DNA of 64,000 nt. Source: Treponema sp. GTDB lineage: Bacteria > Spirochaetota > Spirochaetia > Treponematales > Treponemataceae. The notes below the pieces were generated by a model, which was not told the DNA's origin, ran no database searches, and was given only the letters and a program-made list of their open reading frames with translations. Each line of letters starts with the position of its first letter. Position 1 is the first letter of the stretch. This document shows positions 8,292 through 16,592 of this stretch, one piece after another. The DNA lies in contig JAAVAP010000018.1 in the NCBI GenBank assembly GCA_014804005.1, positions 42,419 to 106,418 on the forward strand, given 5' to 3'. The position numbers were made by a program, and so were the translations under genes.

Positions 8292-10010
8292 ATGGCAAAG
8301 ACAGTTGACGAAAAAAAAATCATTTACACGATGAGCGACGTGAGCCGCTCTTACGGAACTAAAACGGTTTTAAAGAACATCAGCATTTCATATTATTACG
8401 GCGCGAAAATCGGCGTGATTGGCGCGAACGGTTCGGGCAAGTCGAGCCTTTTCAAAATTCTCGCGGGCGTGGACAAAGATTTTACGGGCGAAACAATTCT
8501 TTCTCCCGGATATTCGATTGGATATCTTGAACAAGAGCCTGAACTTGAGGCGGGAAAAACCGTCAAAGAAATCGTGATGGAAGGCGTGAAGCCGATTACA
8601 GATTTGCTTGCGGAATTCGACAAAGTGAACGAAGCGTTCGGCGATCCTGACGCGGACTTCGACAAGCTCGCCGTTCGCCAGGCGGAAATTCAGGAAAAGC
8701 TCGACGCTTTCGATGCGTGGAATTTGGACGCCAATTTGGAACTCGCGATGGAAGCCTTGCGATGTCCGCCTGCCGAGCAAATCGTCGATGTGCTTTCGGG
8801 CGGAGAACGCCGCCGCGTCGCGCTTTGTCGCCTTCTTTTGCAAAAGCCCGACATCCTTTTGCTGGACGAGCCGACGAATCACCTTGACGCGGAAACCGTC
8901 GCATGGCTTGAAAATCATCTTCACACTTATCCCGGAACTGTCATCGCGATTACGCACGACAGATATTTTTTGGACGATGTTGCCGGCTGGATTTTGGAAC
9001 TCGATCGCGGCGAAGGCTATCCTTTCAAAGGAAATTATTCTTCGTGGCTCGAACAAAAAGAGGCGCGGCTCGCGCTTGAGGAAAAAGGCGAAAGTCAACG
9101 CCGTAAGGAAATGCAGCGCGAATTGGAATGGATTCACATGGGCGCGAAAGGCCGCCAAGCGAAGCACAAGGAACACATCACGCGCTACGAGCAGCTTCTT
9201 TCGCAGGGCGGAAAAACGAAATTGAAGGATACTCAGATTTCCATTCCGGCAGGACCGCGTTTGGGCGGACAAGTGATTGACGCTGAAAATCTAACGAAGT
9301 CGTTCGGCGAAAAATTGCTTTTTGAAAACTTGAGCTTTCACATTCCTGCGGGCGCAGTAGTGGGAATCGTCGGTCCGAACGGCGCAGGAAAAACTACGCT
9401 TTTCAAGCTGATTGCTGGCGCGGAAAACCCCGATTCAGGCTCGATAAAAGTGGGCGACACCGTGAAACTGGTTTACGTTGACCAACTGCGCTCGAAACTC
9501 GATGAGAACAAAACCGTCTACGAAACTTTGACCGACGGTTTGGACTTGGTGAAATTGGGCGCGGTGGACGAAAAGGGACGCGCTTTGGAAGGCGGAATCC
9601 GCGAAGTGAACGGGCACGCATATTGCTCGTGGTTCAACTTTAACGGCGCGGAACAAAACAAAAAAGTTTCGGTGCTTTCGGGTGGAGAAAAAAATCGCCT
9701 GAACTTGGGAATGATGCTCAAGGAAAGCGGAAACGTTTTGCTTCTCGACGAGCCGACAAACGATTTGGACGTTCAAACCGTGCGCGCGCTGGAAGAGGCC
9801 TTGGAAGATTTCGCGGGCTGCGCGCTCGTCGTGAGCCACGACCGCTGGTTTTTGGACAGAATCTGCACGCACATTCTCGCGTTCGAAAACAACAGCACGG
9901 TGCGCTATTTCGAAGGCAACTGGAGCGAATACGCCGACTGGAAGAAAAAAGAATTCGGCGAGGACGCTGGCGTTCCCAAGCGCACGGTGTACAGAAAAAT
10001 CAGTCGATGA
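8292..10010 (+). CDS. ettA: Energy-dependent translational throttle protein EttA (ABC-F ATPase)
   Basis: The 572 residues hold two ABC ATPase domains with Walker A motifs GANGSGKSS (44-52) and GPNGAGKTT (361-369), signatures LSGGERRR and LSGGEKNR, and Walker B ILLLDEPTNHLD and VLLLDEPTNDLD. The linker with PAGPRLGGQVID is typical of EttA rather than other ABC-F proteins. EttA binds the ribosomal E site and gates entry into elongation according to the ATP/ADP ratio. There are no membrane segments, as expected for ABC-F. The start is supported by a -10 box 6 nt upstream (leaderless). Its last codons lie inside a 24-bp direct repeat. Confidence 0.93.
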   Translation: MAKTVDEKKIIYTMSDVSRSYGTKTVLKNISISYYYGAKIGVIGANGSGKSSLFKILAGVDKDFTGETILSPGYSIGYLEQEPELEAGKTVKEIVMEGVKPITDLLAEFDKVNEAFGDPDADFDKLAVRQAEIQEKLDAFDAWNLDANLELAMEALRCPPAEQIVDVLSGGERRRVALCRLLLQKPDILLLDEPTNHLDAETVAWLENHLHTYPGTVIAITHDRYFLDDVAGWILELDRGEGYPFKGNYSSWLEQKEARLALEEKGESQRRKEMQRELEWIHMGAKGRQAKHKEHITRYEQLLSQGGKTKLKDTQISIPAGPRLGGQVIDAENLTKSFGEKLLFENLSFHIPAGAVVGIVGPNGAGKTTLFKLIAGAENPDSGSIKVGDTVKLVYVDQLRSKLDENKTVYETLTDGLDLVKLGAVDEKGRALEGGIREVNGHAYCSWFNFNGAEQNKKVSVLSGGEKNRLNLGMMLKESGNVLLLDEPTNDLDVQTVRALEEALEDFAGCALVVSHDRWFLDRICTHILAFENNSTVRYFEGNWSEYADWKKKEFGEDAGVPKRTVYRKISR

Positions 10011-10067
10011 TTTTCGGGCGTGCCCTGCGATTAATGGGCTTCTGAAAAATCAGCCGATGATTTTCGG
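9994..10067 (+). repeat. 24-bp direct repeat over the ettA stop codon
   Basis: GAAAAATCAGTCGATGATTT plus TCGG at 9994-10017 recurs at 10044-10067 with one mismatch (23 of 24). Each copy can fold (AAAATCA / TGATTTT, 5-nt loop). The first copy contains the ettA TGA. The 26-bp spacer holds CGGGCGTGCCC, the reverse complement of the end of the dispersed repeat, and GCCC / GGGC arms. The hairpins may help end the converging ettA and radA transcripts. Confidence 0.8.
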
Positions 10068-10143
10068 AAATCGTTTTCGCAATTAAAACAAGACGAAATT
10101 CTCTGCAACATTGAAAATCCGATTTTATGGATTTATCGAAATT

Positions 10144-11493
10144 TCATTTGCCGAAAATTTTTTCGACCAAGTCTTTTACGTTCGCCACAAAAATCGCGCC
10201 TTCGCATTTTTCGGGAACGAGGATTTTTTCAAAGCCTAGGCTTTTCGCGGTTTTCACGCGCTGCTTTACGCGCGGAACTGGACGGATTTCTCCTGCAAGG
10301 CTCAGCTCGCCCACCAACGCCGTTCCGTTTTTCAATGCGATGTCCGTTCGCGCGGAATAAAGCGCGGCCGCCAACGCAGCGTCGATCGCGCTTTCGCCGA
10401 GCCGTACGCCGCCTGCCACGTTCACATAAATGTCTTGGTCGCTGAATCGCAAGCCTGCGCGTTTTTCCAAGACGGCGGCAATTCTTGCCACTCGCGCGCT
10501 GTCGATTTTTTCGGAATACACTCGGCTCAAATTCGCTTTGGCTGGAACTGTCAAAGCCTGAATTTCCACCAAAAAAACTCGGCTTCCTTCGAAAACTGCG
10601 GCGCATGCGATTCCTGCGGGCTGCTTTCCTTCGCGCCGCGTGATGAACATCGCGCTTGGATCGACAACGCCTTTTAGACCGGTTTGGCTCATTTCGAAAA
10701 TGCCGAGTTCGTCCACCGAGCCGAATCGATTTTTCAACGCGCGCAAAAAACGCACTTCGTCGTTGTTGTGTTCGAACGAAATCACCGTGTCAACCATGTG
10801 TTCCAAAGCCTTCGGACCTGCGATGTTTCCTTCTTTCGTGACATGCGCCGTCATCACCAAAAACGAGTCGCGTTCTTTTACCCAGCCGATCAATTCGTTT
10901 CCGCAATATTTGAGCTGATTCACAGTGCCGGGAATTATTCCGCCTTCCACGGAATAAACAGTTTGAATGGAATCAATTACGGCGAAAATCGGATTGAGCT
11001 TGTCGAGTGCGTCAAGAATGTCCTCAAGTCGCATCGTGCACAAAATTTCGATTTTGGAACAATCCAAACCGAGCCTGTCAGCGCGGCTTTTTATTTGCGA
11101 CGCGCTTTCTTCGCCGCTCACATAGAGGATTGCGCCACCGACATTTTTTGAAACGCAAGCCGCCGCCTGCAACAAAAGCGTGGATTTTCCGATGCCCGGC
11201 TCGCCGCCGAGCAAAACCGCGCTGCGCTTCATCGCGCCTCCGCCCAAAACCCTGTCGAATTCCGCGATGCCAGTTTGGATTCTTTCTCCTTCCTGAGCTT
11301 GCACCGTGCTCAATGGAATTGGGCGGGCTTTTTGCGCCGCTCCGTTTTTTTGCGTTGCGAACGCCGCGTTCGGATCTTCGATGAATTCGCGCATTGTATT
11401 CCAGCCGCCACATTCGGGGCATCGTCCGAGCCATTTTGGTTGCGAATATCCGCATTCCGCGCATTTGAAAATTGTCGTTCCTTTTTTTGCCAT
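10144..11493 (-). CDS. radA: DNA repair protein RadA (Sms)
   Basis: RadA is a RecA-related helicase that extends branches of recombination intermediates. The 449-residue protein has the N-terminal zinc finger (CAECGYSQPKWLGRCPEC, residues 11-28), Walker A GEPGIGKST (97-105), the RadA-specific KNRFGS motif and a C-terminal Lon-like domain (GGVRLGESAIDAALAAALYS). The length is normal. A likely -10 TATAAT on the minus strand at 11616-11611 implies a leader of about 110 nt. The start has only a weak GGGA element. It lies downstream of the serine acetyltransferase gene, with a terminator between them. Confidence 0.95.
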   Translation of the reverse strand: MAKKGTTIFKCAECGYSQPKWLGRCPECGGWNTMREFIEDPNAAFATQKNGAAQKARPIPLSTVQAQEGERIQTGIAEFDRVLGGGAMKRSAVLLGGEPGIGKSTLLLQAAACVSKNVGGAILYVSGEESASQIKSRADRLGLDCSKIEILCTMRLEDILDALDKLNPIFAVIDSIQTVYSVEGGIIPGTVNQLKYCGNELIGWVKERDSFLVMTAHVTKEGNIAGPKALEHMVDTVISFEHNNDEVRFLRALKNRFGSVDELGIFEMSQTGLKGVVDPSAMFITRREGKQPAGIACAAVFEGSRVFLVEIQALTVPAKANLSRVYSEKIDSARVARIAAVLEKRAGLRFSDQDIYVNVAGGVRLGESAIDAALAAALYSARTDIALKNGTALVGELSLAGEIRPVPRVKQRVKTAKSLGFEKILVPEKCEGAIFVANVKDLVEKIFGK

Positions 11494-11628
11494 TTTATCC
11501 CGTGATTTTTAAAATGAAATTTGCCCGACGAATTTCTTTCTAGAAATTTTCGTCAATCCAAATTCCAAATTTGAAACGCACACCATTTTCGTGCGATTTT
11601 GACATCAACCATTATATACGAATTTTTG

Positions 11629-11655
11629 AAAAAAATCCGCGCGTAAAATTGCGCG
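11629..11655 (-). terminator. Intrinsic terminator of the serine acetyltransferase gene
   Basis: Minus strand stem CGCGC / GCGCG (11655-11651 with 11642-11638), 8-nt loop, followed by a run of seven U (11635-11629). It lies 3 bp after the stop codon. The radA -10 box follows just downstream. Confidence 0.65.
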
Positions 11656-11658
11656 TCA

Positions 11659-12552
11659 TCAATTTTGGCCGTTCTCGTAATACGTGCCGGGTGGAATCGA
11701 TTTTACAATCCACGTGTTTCCGCCGATTGTGCAGCCTTTGCCGATTATGGTTTCGCCGCCCAAAATCGTCGCGCCAGAATAAATTGTCACGTCGTCTTGA
11801 ATTGTGGGATGACGCTTTTTGTTTTGCAAATCTTTTTTCAGGCAAAGCGCGCCGAGCGTTACGCCTTGGTAAATGCGCACATTTTTTCCGATGACGGCGG
11901 TCTCGCCGATTACGATTCCAGTTCCGTGGTCGATGAAAAAACTTTCGCCGATTTCGGCTCCCGGATGAATATCTATTCCCGTCTTGCCGTGAGCATGTTC
12001 GGTCATGATTCGCGGAATGAGCGGAATTCCATTTTTGTAAAGGAAGTGCGCGATTCGGTAAATCAAAATCGCTTCAAGCCCAGGGTACGACAAAATCACT
12101 TCGCCGAGCGAACGCGCTGCAGGATCACCTTGGACAATTGCGTTCGCGTCCATTTGTATTTTTTTGCGAAGCGCGGGAATTTCCGCGATCAAAGTTTCCA
12201 CGGCTTTTTGCGCTAATTTGAAGCAATGCGAATTCCTGAAATGTTTTTCGCGTTGTTCGTTGTCCGATTTTTCATTTTGGCGGGCGACAATTACAACGCG
12301 CAAAAGTGCCTTTTGGATTTCCGTCGTAAGAATCGAAATTATTCTATTGATGTGCCGCCCGGTGATGTAGCGCAAATTTTCTTCGGTGATTTGCTCTTCG
12401 TATTTGAAGCCCGGAAAAATCAAAGCCTGCAAGTCGCTGAGCGCGGCCACGACATTCGCACGGTTCGGCAAGTTTTCCGCGCCCGCGCGGTTCACGCCGC
12501 CATTTTCCTTGTAGGAATCCATTATGTTTTGCACGAGAAATTCAAAATCCAT
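11659..12552 (-). CDS. cysE: Serine O-acetyltransferase
   Basis: This enzyme makes O-acetylserine from serine and acetyl-CoA, the first step of cysteine synthesis. The 297 residues have an N-terminal helical domain and a C-terminal left-handed beta-helix of hexapeptide repeats with the family core IHPGAEIGESFFIDHGTGIVIGE (catalytic His in the DHGTG stretch) and QGVTLGALCL. The size fits the longer EpsC-like form. The start is ATG 12552, with TACAAT 6 nt upstream and no Shine-Dalgarno sequence, so a leaderless mRNA is predicted. No cysK is adjacent. Confidence 0.9.
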   Translation of the reverse strand: MDFEFLVQNIMDSYKENGGVNRAGAENLPNRANVVAALSDLQALIFPGFKYEEQITEENLRYITGRHINRIISILTTEIQKALLRVVIVARQNEKSDNEQREKHFRNSHCFKLAQKAVETLIAEIPALRKKIQMDANAIVQGDPAARSLGEVILSYPGLEAILIYRIAHFLYKNGIPLIPRIMTEHAHGKTGIDIHPGAEIGESFFIDHGTGIVIGETAVIGKNVRIYQGVTLGALCLKKDLQNKKRHPTIQDDVTIYSGATILGGETIIGKGCTIGGNTWIVKSIPPGTYYENGQN

Positions 12553-12558
12553 AAAAAA

Positions 12559-12587
12559 ATTGTATCAGATTTTAGCGGGAAATGAAA
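12559..12587 (-). promoter_or_regulatory. Promoter of cysE (leaderless)
   Basis: Minus strand TACAAT (12564-12559) lies 6 nt before the ATG at 12552. A weak -35 (TTTCAT, 12587-12582) stands 17 bp upstream of it. Confidence 0.5.
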
Positions 12588-12664
12588 GTTGTGGAGCGGA
12601 ATTTTTTTGTTTGATTTGCGAAATTGTTTTTAGTGAAAAATCTGCTCAAAAACAAAAAAATCTC

Positions 12665-12693
12665 TTGACACTATTGCGGAATTTCTGTAAAAT
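12665..12693 (+). promoter_or_regulatory. Promoter of the tRNA-Thr / rpmG / secE / nusG / rplKAJL-rpoBC unit
   Basis: TTGACA (12665-12670), 17-bp spacer, TAAAAT (12688-12693). The perfect -35 box suits a highly expressed unit; the first gene, tRNA-Thr, begins about 45 bp after the expected start. Confidence 0.7.
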
Positions 12694-12745
12694 CATAAAA
12701 CACTCAAAATAGGCGTGGAATCGCGTCGTTTTGTTTTGCATTTTC

Positions 12746-12818
12746 GCCCTTGTAGCTCAGCCGGTAGAGCGCAGCCATGGTAAGGCTGAGGTCTGCGGTT
12801 CGATCCCGCACGGGGGCT
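12746..12818 (+). tRNA. tRNA-Thr (GGT anticodon)
   Basis: The 73-nt cloverleaf has an acceptor stem GCCCTTG / CGGGGGC (two G-U pairs), anticodon stem CAGCC / GGCTG with loop ATGGTAA (anticodon GGT, reading ACC and ACU) and a T arm with GGTTCGATCC. The 3' CCA is not encoded. It is co-oriented with rpmG, 28 bp downstream, and is probably processed from the same transcript. Confidence 0.93.
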
Positions 12819-12846
12819 TTGAAATTTGTTATAGGAGTTTTTTTTT

Positions 12847-13023
12847 ATGGCAAGCAAGAAAAAGGGAGCGGTGGAAATCATCGCGTTGCAGTGCACTGAA
12901 TGCAAGCGCAGAAATTATACGACGTACAAAAATCGCAAAAACATTCAGGGCAAATTGGAGTTGAACAAATATTGTCCGTTTGAACGCAAGCACACGCTCC
13001 ACAAAGAAACGAAAGTAAAATAA
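12847..13023 (+). CDS. rpmG: 50S ribosomal protein L33
   Basis: The 58-residue protein [16 protein letters not shown]... has the L33 core [11 protein letters not shown] and [15 protein letters not shown]. Zinc-binding L33 has two CxxC pairs. Here C16 and C19 form the first pair, but the second pair is C43 with E46, so one ligand is missing. The start ATG 12847 is preceded by AGGAG. The gene lies between tRNA-Thr and tRNA-Trp, a common bacterial rpmG-secE-nusG context. Confidence 0.93.
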   Translation: MASKKKGAVEIIALQCTECKRRNYTTYKNRKNIQGKLELNKYCPFERKHTLHKETKVK

Positions 13024-13078
13024 TTTTGTTTCGAGAACATTTTTAAGGATTTTCTCCGTGAAAACGGTGGAAATATTT

Positions 13079-13151
13079 AGGGCGGTAGTTCAGTTGGTAG
13101 AGCACCGGTCTCCAAAACCGGCTGTCGCGGGTTCAAGTCCTGCCCGCCCTG
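13079..13151 (+). tRNA. tRNA-Trp (CCA anticodon)
   Basis: The acceptor stem is AGGGCGG / CCGCCCT with discriminator G, the anticodon stem CCGGT / ACCGG encloses CTCCAAA (anticodon CCA), and the T loop is GTTCAAGTC. The 3' CCA is not encoded. It lies between rpmG and secE and is 17 bp from the secE start. Confidence 0.95.
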
Positions 13152-13167
13152 CTTTTTTGAGGAATTT

Positions 13168-13350
13168 ATGGCGAAGATTTTTGGTTTTTTCAATGAATGC
13201 GTTCGCGAATTGAAGTTGGTGTCTTGGCCGACGCGCGAACATGTTTTGTCTAGCGTCAAAGTCGTGATTATTTCTACTGTTATTGTTGCTGTGATTTTGG
13301 GCGCGTTGGATCTTGGTTTCACCGAGCTTTTCCGCCTGTTGATGAAATAA
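13168..13350 (+). CDS. secE: Preprotein translocase subunit SecE
   Basis: SecE is the small membrane clamp of the SecYEG channel. This 60-residue form has the amphipathic segment FFNECVRELKLVSWPTRE followed by one membrane helix (VKVVIISTVIVAVILGALD), the minimal single-span type common outside proteobacteria. GAGGAA precedes the ATG. The SecY partner is encoded at 36979-38304. Confidence 0.95.
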   Translation: MAKIFGFFNECVRELKLVSWPTREHVLSSVKVVIISTVIVAVILGALDLGFTELFRLLMK

Positions 13351-13359
13351 GGAAAAACT

Positions 13360-13923
13360 ATGTCGAGCGCTTGGTACATTCTTCATACTTACTCGGCTTA
13401 TGAGGCGAAAATCTCGCGCATTGTTCAGCGCATGTTGGAAACTGGCGAGCTTGATCCAAACATCGTAAAAAGCATCAAAGTTCCGGAAGAAGAAATTTTC
13501 GAAATCAAAGACGGAAAGAAAAAGTCCCGAAAGACGAAGATCCTTCCAAGTTATGTCATGATGGAATTGGATTTGCCGGATTTGGGCTGGAAAGACACTT
13601 GCGCGAAAATCCGCCGAATTCAGGGTGTAAATGGATTTGTTGGCACGAAGCCAAATGAGCGTCCGCGTCCGATTCCCGTTGAAGAAGCCAAACGGATGCT
13701 CGCGCGGGCCGGCGAAATCAAGGGCGAAAAAGTCGTCCGCGTCAAGCAAAGTTATGCCGTTGGCGATATCGTCAAAATTATGGAAGGGCCTTTCGCCACG
13801 TTTGAAGGCACTGTCGAAAAAATTGAGGACGGCAAGGATAAGCTTACCGTGAACGTGCAGATTTTCGGACGCGCCACTCCTGTGGAAGTGAACATGACTC
13901 AGGTCGAAAAATCTGTAAAATGA
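13360..13923 (+). CDS. nusG: Transcription termination/antitermination factor NusG
   Basis: NusG binds the clamp of RNA polymerase and couples it to Rho or ribosomal protein S10. The 187 residues have the N-terminal NGN domain (WYILHTYSAYEAKISRIVQ) and a C-terminal KOW domain (YAVGDIVKIMEGPFATFEGTVE). It starts 9 bp after secE. A hairpin with a U run lies between it and rplK. Confidence 0.96.
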   Translation: MSSAWYILHTYSAYEAKISRIVQRMLETGELDPNIVKSIKVPEEEIFEIKDGKKKSRKTKILPSYVMMELDLPDLGWKDTCAKIRRIQGVNGFVGTKPNERPRPIPVEEAKRMLARAGEIKGEKVVRVKQSYAVGDIVKIMEGPFATFEGTVEKIEDGKDKLTVNVQIFGRATPVEVNMTQVEKSVK

Positions 13924-13931
13924 CAAAAATT

Positions 13932-13983
13932 CCGCGTGTTTTGCCAAATGCGCGGTTAGGGTGGCGAAAGCCGCTCGTTTTTT
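13932..13983 (+). promoter_or_regulatory. Hairpin leader between nusG and rplK, terminator-like
   Basis: A stem CCGCG / CGCGG (13932-13936, 13951-13955) is followed by GTGGC-GAAA-GCCGC (13961-13974) and six U at 13978-13983. The second hairpin could act as a partial terminator. Its place in front of rplK-rplA would also suit a feedback site for L1, but no L1 consensus was proved. Confidence 0.45.
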
Positions 13984-14047
13984 GGGAGGAAAGCAACCAT
14001 CCGTTGGAAGAGGACTTTCCGCTAACACCAAATTTTAGGAGTAAAAA

Positions 14048-14479
14048 ATGGCAAAGAAAGAAGTGACCGCTGTCATCAAACTGCAATGCCCTGCGGGCGC
14101 GGCGACACCGGCTCCTCCGATTGGTCCTGCTCTTGGACCGCATGGCGTGAGCGCTCCGAAATTTGTGCAGGAATTCAACGACCGTACAAAAAGTATGGAA
14201 AAAGGGCTCATCATCCCTGTCGTGATTACAGTCTACAAAGACAAGTCCTACACATTCATTCTCAAAACTCCCCCGGCGGCGGTTTTGATTAAGAAGGCGC
14301 TCAAATTGGAAAAGGGTTCAGCGAATCCGCTCCGCGACAAAGTGGGCAAACTCACTGCGGCGCAGCTTGAAGAAATCGCGAAGACAAAAATGCCTGACGT
14401 TAGCGCGAACGACCTTGAAGCCGCGAAGAAAATCGTGGCTGGAACGGCGCGAAGCATGGGCGTTGAGGTGGAGGCCTAA
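14048..14479 (+). CDS. rplK: 50S ribosomal protein L11
   Basis: L11 binds the GTPase-associated region of 23S rRNA with L10-L12. The 143-residue protein shows the proline-rich N-terminal motif [20 protein letters not shown] and the C-terminal RNA-binding domain ending [17 protein letters not shown] precedes ATG 14048. Its TAA is followed immediately by the rplA ATG, whose Shine-Dalgarno GGAGG is inside rplK. Confidence 0.97.
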   Translation: MAKKEVTAVIKLQCPAGAATPAPPIGPALGPHGVSAPKFVQEFNDRTKSMEKGLIIPVVITVYKDKSYTFILKTPPAAVLIKKALKLEKGSANPLRDKVGKLTAAQLEEIAKTKMPDVSANDLEAAKKIVAGTARSMGVEVEA

Positions 14480-15160
14480 ATGAAACACGGAAAAAAATAC
14501 CGCGCGTCGGCGGCCAAATATGATTTGACAAAAAAATACGATGTTCCCACAGCCTGCAAAATGGTTCAGGACATGAAGTATACGAATTTTGACGAAACTG
14601 TGGAAGCGCACGTTTTGCTCAAATTGCCCAAGAACGCGACTGTTCGTGACACTTTGGTTTTCCCGAATCAATTTCGCGGCGAAAAGAAAGTTTTGGTTTT
14701 CTGCAAAGAAGATCGCGTTCAGGAAGCGTTGGATGCGGGCGCGGCTTATGCCGGTGCTGCCGACTACATCGAAAAGGTGAAGGGTGGTTGGCTTGATTTT
14801 GACATCGCCGTTGCCACTCCCGATATGATGAAAGATGTCGGACGCTTGGGTATGGTTTTGGGACGCAAAGGCTTGATGCCGAATCCGAAAACCGGCACTG
14901 TTACGAACGACATCGTTGCCGCGATTGGCGAACTTAAAAAAGGCCGCACCGAATATCGCGCCGACAAGACAGGCATCGTTCACATTGCGGTGGGAAAAGT
15001 TTCGATGGATGCCGAAAAATTGCAGCAGAACATCGACGCTTTGATCGCCGAAATTGAGCGCAAAAAGCCTTCCGATGCTTCAGCGGATTACATCAAGACG
15101 ATTTCAGTGAGTTCTTCGATGGGACCTGGAGTTTGGGTCAAATACAAGGACGAGGAGTAG
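14480..15160 (+). CDS. rplA: 50S ribosomal protein L1
   Basis: L1 forms the mobile stalk at the ribosomal E site and often represses its own mRNA. The 226 residues include GRLGMVLGRKGLMPNPKTGTV, the L1 signature. It abuts rplK with no gap and lies 3 bp before rplJ, so there is no room for the usual L10 leader in front of rplJ. Confidence 0.97.
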   Translation: MKHGKKYRASAAKYDLTKKYDVPTACKMVQDMKYTNFDETVEAHVLLKLPKNATVRDTLVFPNQFRGEKKVLVFCKEDRVQEALDAGAAYAGAADYIEKVKGGWLDFDIAVATPDMMKDVGRLGMVLGRKGLMPNPKTGTVTNDIVAAIGELKKGRTEYRADKTGIVHIAVGKVSMDAEKLQQNIDALIAEIERKKPSDASADYIKTISVSSSMGPGVWVKYKDEE

Positions 15161-15163
15161 AAT

Positions 15164-15799
15164 ATGGCAATGCTTGCAAAAAAAATCCAGCCGGCGAAAA
15201 CCGCCGCGATTGAGGCCGCCAAAAAAACTCTCGGCGAATACAACGACTTTATCTTTACCGAATATCGCGGCATGACTGTCGAGCAGATTACTAGACTGCG
15301 CGACAAACTCCGCGAAAAAGACAGCGTTGTAAAAGTTATCAAAAATAACTTCGCGCGCATCGCTTTCGAGGGAATGGACGCTGCGAATGTTTCCGAATAC
15401 CTCAAAGGTCCTACTGCCATCGCGATGGCAAAGCAGGATTCCAACGAAACGGCGAAGATTTTGTATGATTTCGCACAGGAAGTGCCCGCGCTCAAAATCA
15501 AAGGCGCGTTGGTGAACAAAGAGATTTACGATGCGGCGAAAACCGAAGCGTATTCGAAAGTTCCTGGCAAAAATCAGCTTATCGCAATGCTTATGTCTGC
15601 GATCAATGGACCGACGCAAAAACTCGCCGCCACGTTGCAGGCTTACGTTGAAAAGCTGGAAAAAGAAGGCGGCGCGCCTGCTTCAAAAGCGGAAGCCGCT
15701 CCTGCTGAAGCCCCAAAAACGGAGGCTTCACCTGCGGCTGATGCAAGTGCTCCCGCCGCCGCGGAAACTCCGGCTGCCGAGGCTGCGCCTCAGGCTTAA
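15164..15799 (+). CDS. rplJ: 50S ribosomal protein L10 with long Ala/Pro tail
   Basis: L10 anchors the L12 dimers of the ribosomal stalk. Residues 1-165 match L10 (FTEYRGMTVEQITRLRDKLRE; KVIKNNFARIAFEGMD). The last ~45 residues are a low-complexity tail of Ala, Pro, Glu and Thr, making 211 residues against about 170 normally. The helix that binds L12 should lie just before this tail. Start ATG 15164 follows GAGGAG. The gene is followed by an unusually long gap before rplL. Confidence 0.95.
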   Translation: MAMLAKKIQPAKTAAIEAAKKTLGEYNDFIFTEYRGMTVEQITRLRDKLREKDSVVKVIKNNFARIAFEGMDAANVSEYLKGPTAIAMAKQDSNETAKILYDFAQEVPALKIKGALVNKEIYDAAKTEAYSKVPGKNQLIAMLMSAINGPTQKLAATLQAYVEKLEKEGGAPASKAEAAPAEAPKTEASPAADASAPAAAETPAAEAAPQA

Positions 15800-15869
15800 A
15801 TTTAAAATTGAATTTTGTCTGCGTTTTGCGCGGCGAAATTCAGGGGCAATGAATTTTCGTTGTTCCAAA

Positions 15870-15905
15870 CGCGGTCAGGCTTCGTTCGCTGCTGACTGTC
15901 CGCGT
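15870..15905 (+). other. Structured gap between rplJ and rplL
   Basis: The 171-bp gap (15800-15970) holds an extended hairpin with arms CGCGG and CCGCG around 15870-15905, and a second hairpin GCCGC-TTGT-GCGGC just before rplL. No clear promoter is seen. It may control the extra copies of L12 that the ribosome needs. Confidence 0.4.
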
Positions 15906-15970
15906 AAATATCGGGACTTGTTCCCCGCGCCGCTTGTGCGGCATGAAATTAATTTTTTATGGAGAAGACA

Positions 15971-16351
15971 ATGGCAGCATTAACAAACGAACAGATTTTG
16001 GACGCGATTGCGTCAATGACAGTTCTGGAAGCCTCAGAATTGGTAAAGGCGATGGAAGAAAAATTCGGTGTAACAGCCGCTGTTGCTGTCGCCGCCGCTC
16101 CTGGAGCCGCCGCCGCTGGCGCGCCCGCAGAAGAGCAGACCGAATTCTCAGTTTCTTTGGACAGCTTTGACGCGGCAAAGAAAATCGGAGTTATCAAAGC
16201 AGTCAAGGCTCTTACAAACCTCGGTTTGGGCGAAGCGAAGGCTTTGGTGGAAGGCGCGCCGAAAGTCATCAAGGAAGGCTTGAGCAAGGCCGATGCCGAC
16301 AAGTGGATTGCCGATATCGAAGCTGCCGGCGGAAAGGCTTCCAAGAAATAA
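15971..16351 (+). CDS. rplL: 50S ribosomal protein L7/L12
   Basis: L12 recruits translation factors and is present in several copies per ribosome. The 126-residue protein has the N-terminal dimer domain, an Ala/Gly hinge ([17 protein letters not shown]) and the C-terminal domain [21 protein letters not shown] chose ATG 15971 because GGAG is 7 nt upstream and the protein then starts MAALTNEQ like its family; an in-frame ATG at 15959 lacks a site. Confidence 0.96.
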   Translation: MAALTNEQILDAIASMTVLEASELVKAMEEKFGVTAAVAVAAAPGAAAAGAPAEEQTEFSVSLDSFDAAKKIGVIKAVKALTNLGLGEAKALVEGAPKVIKEGLSKADADKWIADIEAAGGKASKK

Positions 16352-16592
16352 TACGGTTTCGAGAAAATTCGCATTTGGCGTGGCATGATTTTTCCGCGCC
16401 GCTTGCGAGTTATTGCGAAAATCGTATCGGGCTTTTCGCCTTACGAAAGGCTCGACAATTTTAAAAAATAATTGAAGTTGTTCCAAAAAATTGGAACGAA
16501 CAAGCGAAGTTCGCGGCGGAATCTTTCGTGCTGTGAGGAGTTTCCTCATGTAGCGGAGGTTTTGACCGCGCCACGCTTTTTTAGGGGAAAAA
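16352..16592 (+). other. Gap between rplL and rpoB
   Basis: This 241-bp interval contains short hairpins (GTTCC / GGAAC and GAGGA / TCCTC in its second half) but no strong promoter or U-run terminator. It could host partial termination or RNase processing that lowers rpoBC relative to rplL, as in other bacteria (inference). Confidence 0.35.

Noticed and set aside
15800..15970. Small RNA gene (tRNA-like fold) between rplJ and rplL
   Set aside because: The hairpins do not make a cloverleaf or match a known RNA family, and there is no promoter or terminator of its own.
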